DNA from: Bacteroidaceae bacterium
Lineage (GTDB): Bacteria > Bacteroidota > Bacteroidia > Bacteroidales > CHK158-818
Direction of reading: 5' to 3'
NCBI GenBank assembly: GCA_017467745.1
Contig: JAFUKV010000172.1
Span: 1 to 12,836 of the forward strand
Length of the DNA: 12,836 nt
Part shown: one piece after another, positions 1 to 6,686 of the stretch
Layout of the letters: each line of letters opens with the position of its first letter
Position numbering within the stretch: the first letter of the stretch is position 1
Program-made: the position numbers and the translations under genes
Notes under the pieces: model-generated
Told to the model about the DNA's origin: nothing
The model's database searches: none
What the model saw: only the letters and a program-made list of their open reading frames with translations

Positions 1-40
1 AGTGTGCGAATGCGCACTTAAATGTGCGCATTCGCACACT
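1..40. promoter_or_regulatory. Perfect inverted repeat, probable enhancer (upstream activating) site for a sigma-54 activator
   Basis: Bases 1-17 (AGTGTGCGAATGCGCAC) are exactly the reverse complement of bases 24-40, with a 6-base spacer TTAAAT. Each arm contains a 14-mer (4-17 and 24-37) that is itself palindromic at 12 of 14 positions (GTGCG..CGCAC type), so the element can be read as two dyads whose centres lie 20 bp apart, about two helical turns. No T-run follows on the plus strand, which argues against a terminator. The centre is about 100 bp upstream of the expected start of a -24/-12 promoter, a normal enhancer distance for NtrC-family activators. The repeat is directly seen; its role as an activator site is inferred. 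It begins at the window edge and could extend further left. Confidence 0.7.
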
Positions 41-93
41 CGTTCAAGAGAAGTATATTGTGTAAAATATTCATATATAATATTTTAATTGTT

Positions 94-109
94 TGGCACA
101 AAATTTGTT
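94..109 (+). promoter_or_regulatory. Sigma-54 (-24/-12) promoter of the permease operon
   Basis: TGGCAC-N5-TTGTT matches the sigma-54 consensus TGGCAC-N5-TTGCW at all but one conserved position (the -12 GC is GT here), with the exact consensus spacing. The GG lies at 95-96 and the -12 G at 107, predicting transcription from about base 119, 35 bases before the permease start at 154. The stretch from 57 to 93 is very A/T-rich, which would suit DNA bending between enhancer and promoter. No TAnnTTTG housekeeping box is seen between 41 and 153. The match is seen directly; use by RpoN is inferred. Confidence 0.75.
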
Positions 110-153
110 GATATTACTATGGTTTTAGTCCATTCAATAATTAAAGACGCATT

Positions 154-2433
154 ATGTTGTATCACTATTTAAAAGTTGCATTTCGTTCTTTTGCAAAATA
201 TAAACAGCAAACTATAATTAGTATTGTCGGTTTAGCGGTGGGATTTGTATGTTTTGCATTGGCTGTTATGTGGATACGGTATGAACGAAATTTTGATAAG
301 TTTCATCCCGAATACGAACGTATATTTGCTGTTGTGAGAGTAGATAAAAAAGATGAACGAGGAATAAGTACCAATACCCAGAGACCGTTATCGCAAAAAC
401 TAAAAGAGTTATTTCCGGAGGTTGAAGAGGCTTGTTCTACCTCATATTTTTCTCCGAGATCGTTTGTTTTTGATGGTAGAGAGTTATCTTTAAATAGAGT
501 AGAAGCGGACAGCAATTTCTTCAAATTGTTCGGTATTTCATTGAAGCATAGAAAAACGGAAACAGTTTTAAGCGATGAAAATTTTGTTGTTATTACCAAT
601 AAGTGTGTAGAAAAATTATCTCCTGATGGAAATCTGAATCTTGGAGATAGGTTTAATTATAAACTACGTGGAGAAGAAAATGCGTTTGTTGTTAATAAAA
701 TTGTGGAAGCGTGGCCGCAAAATACGAATTTCCCTTTTGATATTGTTTTTCCTTTGTCTCAGGATTTTTTAGAGGAGTGGGGATTGTCTTATTTACTGAC
801 TTTTGTTAAAGTTCGGGAAGGAGTGGATGTAGAAAAATTTAAAAAGAAAGTTGAGGCGTATAATTTTGCGGGGATTGTAAGCTTTTACGTTAAATTAGTT
901 CCTGTTTCTGAATGGTACTATACTGTAAATACGGAAAATAGATCTGTAAAATATCAATATATCGTATTGTTTTCTTTTGCAGGATTATTGGTTATTCTTT
1001 GTGCACTTTTCAATTATTTGTCCTTATTCGTCAGTCGGTTGCGTATGCGAGGAAAAGAGATTGTGTTGCGTAAGATGAGTGGGGCAGACAATAAGCAATT
1101 GTTAAAACAACTCTTGATAGAATTTTTATTGATATTGTTTTTTTCTGTTTTGTTGGGATTTCTTCTTATTGAGTGGGTATTTCCGGCATTTCAGTCATTG
1201 GCGGTAATTAATTTGCCCAAACTTTCAGTCTTTTTCGAGTTATTTATATACGTACTTTTTTTAGTGTTTGTGTCTATCATAGTTGCGTTATATCCCATTC
1301 TTTATTTTCAAAAATGTACTGTGCAGAGCGAATTGAGCGGCAATTCGGCGCGCTTGCGCAATGCGTTTTCTCGTGTTTGTATCTGGATACAGTTCTGGAT
1401 TAGTATCTTCTTTATATTCTGTACTGTGGTAATGATATGTCAGATATATCATTTGAATCATGTAGATTTAGGGTTCTCCCGGAAGAATATAGTTCAGATT
1501 ATTCCAACGGGAGGCAATAAGATGGCATTATTGAACGAACTGAAAAATTTATCTACCGTAAAGCAAACAACTGGATTGAGCCAGTATTTATTTTTGCCTT
1601 CTTTCGGTTGGGCATCGGCAGGTATGAAAAATGCTAACGGGCAAAACGTAGATGTTGAGATAAAGAGAATAAATTCTGATGTAATGGAAATGTTGGAGAT
1701 TCGTTTAAAAGAGGGAGAAATGATTGTTCCGGGAAGCCGTGATGTTCTATTAAATGAATCGGCCGTAAATGAATTGGGCGAATCGTTTGTAAAAGACTCG
1801 TTTCCGGAAGTGAAAGGTATTGTTCGGGATTTTTTGTTTGAGTCTCCTTTAATGAAAAGCCGTCCTTTTAAATTGTGTTATGATAATGACAGCAGAATTA
1901 ATTTGATTATGGTGAAATATCAAGATGGCACACGCTATCAGACGGAAAAAGCGATTATGGAATTAATGAAAAGCAAATTTGACAATGCTCCTATTAGATT
2001 GTATTACATGGAAGACGAATACGATAAATATTTGAAATCGGAGAGATCGCTGATTTTTCTGTTAAGTATTTTATCCGTTGTATGTGTTTTAGTTGCATCA
2101 TTCGGTATTTATTCGATGGTATCGTTAGCCTGTGAAAGAAGACGAAAAGAAATTGCCGTGCGTAAAATAAACGGAGCGGGAATAGTATCGCTGTTATTGC
2201 TTTTTATGAAAGAGTATTTTTATTTGTTGCTGTCTGCTTCTGCTGTTGCGTTCTTGGTAGGTTATAAGGTGATGCAATCGTGGATAGAGAAATACATAAA
2301 CCGGATAGACATAGGGGTATGGATGTATGTTGTTGTCTTTTTATTTGTCGCGTTATTGGTTGTCTCTATTATTGTCTATCGTGTCTGGCGCAGTTTACAG
2401 ACTAATCCGGTAGAAGAATTGAAACGTGGATAA
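154..2433 (+). CDS. ABC transporter permease, MacB/FtsX class (first of tandem pair)
   Basis: Inner-membrane permease of the MacB-PCD/FtsX superfamily, 759 residues, a usual length for the Bacteroidetes double-FtsX type. Such proteins work with a LolD/MacB-like ATPase on lipoproteins, peptides, antimicrobials or envelope signals; the substrate here is unknown. Eight hydrophobic segments are visible at about residues 20-41, 269-292, 319-341, 360-384, 408-430, 632-658, 686-706 and 720-743. They flank two extracytoplasmic regions, 42-268 and 431-631. The typical FtsX cytoplasmic loop appears twice: RMRGKEIVLRKMSGA (297-311) and ERRRKEIAVRKINGAG (661-676). No Walker motifs are present, so it is not a MacB fusion. 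The second periplasmic region is about 13 residues shorter than in the next gene and lacks its PVGR motif. The start follows a weak ribosome site but fits the sigma-54 promoter 35 bases upstream. Confidence 0.9.
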   Translation: MLYHYLKVAFRSFAKYKQQTIISIVGLAVGFVCFALAVMWIRYERNFDKFHPEYERIFAVVRVDKKDERGISTNTQRPLSQKLKELFPEVEEACSTSYFSPRSFVFDGRELSLNRVEADSNFFKLFGISLKHRKTETVLSDENFVVITNKCVEKLSPDGNLNLGDRFNYKLRGEENAFVVNKIVEAWPQNTNFPFDIVFPLSQDFLEEWGLSYLLTFVKVREGVDVEKFKKKVEAYNFAGIVSFYVKLVPVSEWYYTVNTENRSVKYQYIVLFSFAGLLVILCALFNYLSLFVSRLRMRGKEIVLRKMSGADNKQLLKQLLIEFLLILFFSVLLGFLLIEWVFPAFQSLAVINLPKLSVFFELFIYVLFLVFVSIIVALYPILYFQKCTVQSELSGNSARLRNAFSRVCIWIQFWISIFFIFCTVVMICQIYHLNHVDLGFSRKNIVQIIPTGGNKMALLNELKNLSTVKQTTGLSQYLFLPSFGWASAGMKNANGQNVDVEIKRINSDVMEMLEIRLKEGEMIVPGSRDVLLNESAVNELGESFVKDSFPEVKGIVRDFLFESPLMKSRPFKLCYDNDSRINLIMVKYQDGTRYQTEKAIMELMKSKFDNAPIRLYYMEDEYDKYLKSERSLIFLLSILSVVCVLVASFGIYSMVSLACERRRKEIAVRKINGAGIVSLLLLFMKEYFYLLLSASAVAFLVGYKVMQSWIEKYINRIDIGVWMYVVVFLFVALLVVSIIVYRVWRSLQTNPVEELKRG

Positions 2434-2485
2434 TTTTATTGGGAGAGTGTACCATCTGCATAAACAATGTAAATAGAGGAAAATT

Positions 2486-4792
2486 ATGGTTAGGCATTAT
2501 TTATTAGTGGGATTTCGGAATCTTGTAAAGTACAAAAAACAAACTTTTTTTAGTGTATTCGGTTTGTCTGTGGGGTTTGTTTGTTTCGCTTTGTCCGCTC
2601 TGTGGATACATTATGAAATGAGTTTCGATAGTTTCCATTCGAAAAGCGACCGTATCTACCTGTTAACATACGGTAAATACGATTTGCTTCCGGGTATGTT
2701 GAGCGAGTACATGAAAACAACATTTCCGGAAGTGGAAAATGCGTCGTGCATAGGTCATGCTTTCCGTTTTTTTGAAGAAGGAGAAGATGCGAAATCGAAG
2801 TATATGTATGTAGATTCGTCTTTTTTCGATATGTTCGACATTGATGTTGTTTCCGGTGAGGTAGAAGCTCTATTCGATGGGCATGATAATGTACTTCTTA
2901 CCGAAGATTTTGCCCAAAGGAGATGGCGGGGAAGAACGCCGTCGATTAAATTATTTTCCGGAAGTAGTAATGAGAAAGAGTATAATGTTAGAGCTTCTGT
3001 TAAATCGTGGGGAGGGCATACCAATTTCCCGTTCGATTTTGCATTTCCGAGCAATAACAAATCATGGAACCGTCAAAATGGATATATCTATTTATTGCTT
3101 CGTGAAGGCACAGATGTGAATGCTTTTAAAAAGAAAATAGAAGATCTCGATTTTAGTGAACAAAGCGAGTTTTTTCGCTCAATGAAAGAAACATTTGAAA
3201 TTTGCGCATTGAGCAAGGTTCATTATAATTCTAAAACCGGAGATAGAGGTAATTTGAAGTTTAATCAGATTGTTCTTTTTGCGATAGCCGGTATATTTGT
3301 AATTTTATGCCTGTTATTTAATTACTTGTCATTGTACATCAGCCGTATACAATTAAAAAAACGCGAATTGGCTTTGCGTGTAGTCAATGGCGCGTCCGAT
3401 AAAAACTTATTTGTACAGCTTTCGGTAGAATTTGTTTTTGTATTGATATTGGCTGTGTTGTTCGGTTTTATGCTGGTAGAATGGCTTATGCCTCGTTTTG
3501 TCCAATTTGCGAAAATAGAAGAGTCGGTTGGTACAATATACGGCGAATTGCTTTTATATGTTTTGGCATTACTCTGTTTTTCATTGTTGCTGTCGCTATA
3601 TCCTATCTTCTTTTTTAAAAGAGAAACATTGCAAAATTACTTGCAACAGGGCGGAATCCGTTCACGCAATCTGTTCCGGCGGGGTTCTTTGATTTTTCAA
3701 TTAGTTGTGGGGATTGTTTTTCTATTTTGTACTTCGGTTTTTGTGAAACAGATAAGTTTTTTGCAACAGGTAGATTTAGGGTTCGACCGTACACGGGTAA
3801 TGATTGTATATCAAATCGGTTTTCCGGAACATGATTTTAGAGAAGATTTCCCGCAAATCGAAGCTATGTCCGAAGTGGAAGATTTGACAGGCAGTTATAT
3901 AGGGCTGCTTATGCCTCGTATGTTCGTGGGAACATCCGTACAAGCAGTGAATGAAAATGGAGATTTAAGCGAGGAGATAGAAGTGGAAGAAGCGAAGGTC
4001 TCTTCTGATTATTTCGATTTCTTTAAAATAAAGTGTTTAGAGGGAGAATTGTTTAGCAAAACCGATATGGAAAAGAACCGCGATAAGGTTATTATAAATA
4101 GGACAATGGCAAAAAAATTAGGATATAAGCAACCTGTTGGCAGAATAATAAAAGATATAATGGATAACGATTTGCAAATAATGGGAGTGGTAGGTGACGT
4201 ATATAGCGGTTCGCCAACCGAGCAGCCGGTTCCGATATTATATAAAATAACCGATCGATATGGAGATTTTTCGGTTCGTTATGCTCCGGGAAAACGAGGA
4301 GAAGCGGAAAGAAAAATTTCAGAAGTTTTATCGCCGAAATTGGGTAAAACATTTCATATTATAGATATGGATGAAACGTATCAACAATATACAGAACAAG
4401 ATAGGATCTTTTTGAAATTGCTTTATCTGTTATCGTTTATCTGTATGCTAAGTTCGTTGTTCGGAATTTACTCGATGGTATCATTGGCTTGCGAGCAACG
4501 CCGTAAAGAAATGGCTGTACGTAAAGTGAATGGTGCGGGAATCGGTGTATTATTGAAACTTTTTTTGAAAGAGTATTTTCTTTTATTAGCAGTAGCGTCG
4601 GCCTTTGCTTTTCCGATAGGTTATATATTGATAAAGCCATGGGTAGAGCAATACACGTTACAAACTCCTATCAGTTGGTGGGTGTTTGCAGGAATTTTTC
4701 TGAGTGTGGCCGCAGTGATGACTTTGATTATTGTTGCCCGTGTTTGGCGGACGGTACACGTTAATCCGGCCTTAGAGTTGAAAAAAGAATAA
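2486..4792 (+). CDS. ABC transporter permease, MacB/FtsX class (second of tandem pair)
   Basis: Paralogue of the preceding gene, 768 residues, same fold and probable partner role in one transporter complex. Membrane segments lie at about 20-42, 262-284, 311-333, 352-377, 402-420, 642-668, 696-716 and 730-752. The two FtsX loops are QLKKRELALRVVNGAS (289-304) and EQRRKEMAVRKVNGAG (670-685). The second periplasmic region keeps the family pattern VIINRTMAKKLG (535-546), QPVGR (549-553) and IMGVVGDV (565-572). Identity to the first permease is most obvious in the first 50 and in the last 130 residues, for example FGIYSMVSLACE in both, which indicates tandem duplication. The gene starts 52 bases after its neighbour with no terminator or promoter between, behind a fair ribosome site AGAGGA (2475-2480), so the two are very probably co-transcribed. 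No ATPase gene accompanies them in the window. Confidence 0.9.
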   Translation: MVRHYLLVGFRNLVKYKKQTFFSVFGLSVGFVCFALSALWIHYEMSFDSFHSKSDRIYLLTYGKYDLLPGMLSEYMKTTFPEVENASCIGHAFRFFEEGEDAKSKYMYVDSSFFDMFDIDVVSGEVEALFDGHDNVLLTEDFAQRRWRGRTPSIKLFSGSSNEKEYNVRASVKSWGGHTNFPFDFAFPSNNKSWNRQNGYIYLLLREGTDVNAFKKKIEDLDFSEQSEFFRSMKETFEICALSKVHYNSKTGDRGNLKFNQIVLFAIAGIFVILCLLFNYLSLYISRIQLKKRELALRVVNGASDKNLFVQLSVEFVFVLILAVLFGFMLVEWLMPRFVQFAKIEESVGTIYGELLLYVLALLCFSLLLSLYPIFFFKRETLQNYLQQGGIRSRNLFRRGSLIFQLVVGIVFLFCTSVFVKQISFLQQVDLGFDRTRVMIVYQIGFPEHDFREDFPQIEAMSEVEDLTGSYIGLLMPRMFVGTSVQAVNENGDLSEEIEVEEAKVSSDYFDFFKIKCLEGELFSKTDMEKNRDKVIINRTMAKKLGYKQPVGRIIKDIMDNDLQIMGVVGDVYSGSPTEQPVPILYKITDRYGDFSVRYAPGKRGEAERKISEVLSPKLGKTFHIIDMDETYQQYTEQDRIFLKLLYLLSFICMLSSLFGIYSMVSLACEQRRKEMAVRKVNGAGIGVLLKLFLKEYFLLLAVASAFAFPIGYILIKPWVEQYTLQTPISWWVFAGIFLSVAAVMTLIIVARVWRTVHVNPALELKKE

Positions 4793-4814
4793 TAATTCAG
4801 GGCGAATATATAAG

Positions 4815-4863
4815 AATCCGGTTATCGAGTTTTATATGTGCTGAAACGATAGCCGGATTTTTT
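4815..4863 (+). terminator. Rho-independent terminator of the permease operon
   Basis: A 13-base arm AATCCGGTTATCG (4815-4827) pairs with CGATAGCCGGATT (4847-4859) with a single T-G wobble. The loop is 19 bases and the stem ends in a run of six T (4858-4863). It sits 22 bases after the stop of the second permease and ends the operon. Confidence 0.85.
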
Positions 4864-4887
4864 ATGTAGTCTAACTTTATAAAACTG

Positions 4888-4919
4888 TTTGTATGTTCAG
4901 ATTAATTCCGTTATCTTCG
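4888..4919 (+). promoter_or_regulatory. Bacteroidetes-type promoter of the C69 dipeptidase gene
   Basis: TTTG (4888-4891), a 20-base spacer, then TATCTTCG (4912-4919) fits the Bacteroidetes -33/-7 consensus TTTG-N19-21-TAnnTTTG with one mismatch. Transcription would begin near 4925. That lies downstream of the ATG at 4893, so translation must use the later ATG at 4956. Confidence 0.65.
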
Positions 4920-4955
4920 TTACCGTTTTTAGATTTATGGAATAAACATACTATT

Positions 4956-6599
4956 ATGAAAAGAATATTTGCATCGTTGTTGCTGGTGTTAAGCGCTTCA
5001 ACTTCAACCGTGTTAGCTTGTACCAGTTTGTTGGCCGGACGAAACGCGACGTCTGACGGTTCTACTCTTATAACTTATTCTGCTGATTCTCATACTTTAT
5101 ACGGCGAGTTGTATTTTTGGCCGGCAGCCACTTACCCGAAAGGTGCGACGATGCAGATACGTGAGTGGGATACCGGAAAACCGTTGGGAAAGATAGATCA
5201 GGTGGAAAAAACATACTCCGTAGTCGGTAATATGAATGAGTTTCAGCTTGCTATTTCCGAAACGACATGGGGCGGAAGAAGCGAATTGGTAGATACAACG
5301 GGAATAATGGACTATGGCAGTTTAATATATGTAACGCTTCAACGGGCGAAAACAGCAAGAGAGGCGATAAAAATAATGACGGATTTGGTAAAGAAATATG
5401 GATATTACAGTTCCGGCGAGACCTTTTCGATAGCCGATCCCAACGAAGTGTGGATGATGGAGATGATAGGAAAAGGCCCCAATAATAAAGGGGCGGTTTG
5501 GGTAGCTGTACGTATTCCGGACGATTGTATTGCCGCCCATGCCAATCAGGCCCGTATTCATCAGTTTGCTTTGAACGATAAAGAGAATTGTCTTTATTCT
5601 CCCGATGTTATCTCATTTGCTCGGGAAAAAGGATATTTTGACGGTTTGAATAAAGATTTCAGTTTTGCCGCCGCATATGCTCCGGCTGATTTCAGTGCGT
5701 TGCGTGCATGTGAAGCCCGTGTATGGAGTTTTTTCAATAAATACGATCCGGAGGAGATGAAACTGTATCTTCCTTATATCAACGGCGAGACGAAAACGCC
5801 TATGCCTCTTTATATTCGTCCCGACAAAAAATTGTCGGTACAGGATATGAAAGATGCTATGCGCGACCATTTTGAAGGTACTCCGTTCGATATGACGCAA
5901 GATGCCGGAGCCGGTCCGTTCGGTGTTCCTTATCGTTTCCGTCCAATGACATTTGAAGTAGATAGCGTTACGTATGTAAACGAACGGGCTATCGCAACGC
6001 AACAAACCGGATTTACCTTTGTGGCACAGATGCGAAGTTGGTTGCCGAATCCTGTTGGAGGCGTGCTTTGGTTTGGCGTAGACGATGCCAATACGTGTGT
6101 GTATGTACCGATGTATTGCGGTATAAAAGAGGTTCCGGAATGTTTCCGGCATGGAAACGGAAATTTGTTGGAGTTTTCGTGGACATCAGCATTCTGGATA
6201 CATAACTGGGTGGCCAATATGGCGTATGCCCGATATAATTGGATGATGAAAGATATTCGTCCGGTGCAGGAAGAGATAGAAACAGCGTTTAATACAATGC
6301 AACCGGCCATTGATAAAACCGCTTCGGAAATGATGACCAATAACGGAGAAGAGGCTACGTGCCGTTTTCTTACGGATTATTGTTGCGGACAGGCGATGCA
6401 AACAACTGCCCGTTGGAAAAAATTAGGAGAGTATCTGTTGGTAAAGCATCTGGATGGAAATCTTAAAAAAGAAAAAGACGGTAAGTTCCTTGAAAATGGT
6501 TATGGACAACCGGAAATGCCAGATTTTCCGGGATATTCGGAAGAGTATTATCGTGCTGTGGCTAAATCTGCGGGAAATAAACTCAAAGTAACGTTTTAA
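4956..6599 (+). CDS. Secreted C69-family dipeptidase (N-terminal nucleophile hydrolase)
   Basis: Peptidase C69 family (PepD-like), 547 residues from the chosen start, cleaving dipeptides or short peptides outside the cytoplasm. Residues 1-21 form a signal peptide (MKRIF, hydrophobic core to about 20), followed at once by Cys22-Thr-Ser in ACTSLLAGRNATSDGSTL (21-38). In this family the nucleophile is the Cys that becomes residue 1 after processing, so signal peptidase cleavage would itself create the active enzyme. Other family patterns are NEFQLAISETTWGGR (94-108), YYSSGETFSIADPNEVWMME (150-169), AAHANQARIHQF (193-204) and LLEFSWTSAFWIHNWVANMA (404-423). An in-frame ATG at 4893 would add 21 residues and bury the signal peptide; the promoter places the transcript start beyond it. 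VLAC could also be read as a weak lipobox. No partner genes adjoin. Confidence 0.88.
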   Translation: MKRIFASLLLVLSASTSTVLACTSLLAGRNATSDGSTLITYSADSHTLYGELYFWPAATYPKGATMQIREWDTGKPLGKIDQVEKTYSVVGNMNEFQLAISETTWGGRSELVDTTGIMDYGSLIYVTLQRAKTAREAIKIMTDLVKKYGYYSSGETFSIADPNEVWMMEMIGKGPNNKGAVWVAVRIPDDCIAAHANQARIHQFALNDKENCLYSPDVISFAREKGYFDGLNKDFSFAAAYAPADFSALRACEARVWSFFNKYDPEEMKLYLPYINGETKTPMPLYIRPDKKLSVQDMKDAMRDHFEGTPFDMTQDAGAGPFGVPYRFRPMTFEVDSVTYVNERAIATQQTGFTFVAQMRSWLPNPVGGVLWFGVDDANTCVYVPMYCGIKEVPECFRHGNGNLLEFSWTSAFWIHNWVANMAYARYNWMMKDIRPVQEEIETAFNTMQPAIDKTASEMMTNNGEEATCRFLTDYCCGQAMQTTARWKKLGEYLLVKHLDGNLKKEKDGKFLENGYGQPEMPDFPGYSEEYYRAVAKSAGNKLKVTF

Positions 6600-6652
6600 A
6601 TACAAAGGGTTATTTAATGTCGCTTGTATGTAGGATTTATAAAAATATTCTG

Positions 6653-6660
6653 TAAATTTG
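6653..6660 (+). promoter_or_regulatory. -7 promoter element of the phospho-sugar mutase gene
   Basis: TAAATTTG (6653-6660) is a perfect match to the Bacteroidetes -7 box TAnnTTTG. The -33 element is poor: the nearest candidate is TATG at 6627-6630, 22 bases away. Transcription would start near 6666, giving a leader of about 20 bases before ATG 6687 and excluding the in-frame ATG at 6624. Confidence 0.55.
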
Positions 6661-6686
6661 CTTTATCTAAAATAAGAAACACGATT

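Noticed and set aside
1..40. The inverted repeat as a rho-independent terminator of an upstream gene
   Set aside because: No T-run follows on the plus strand (the next bases are CGTTCAAGAG), and its position relative to the -24/-12 promoter fits an enhancer better. The sequence left of base 1 is not visible, so this is not fully excluded.
1926..1941. A second TGGCAC sequence that could suggest another sigma-54 site
   Set aside because: It lies inside the first permease coding region and no TTGC follows at the required spacing.
5613..6401. Long minus-strand open frames (up to 179 codons) opposite the dipeptidase gene
   Set aside because: They lie wholly antisense to a gene with clear family motifs and have no recognisable domains, as expected of shadow frames.
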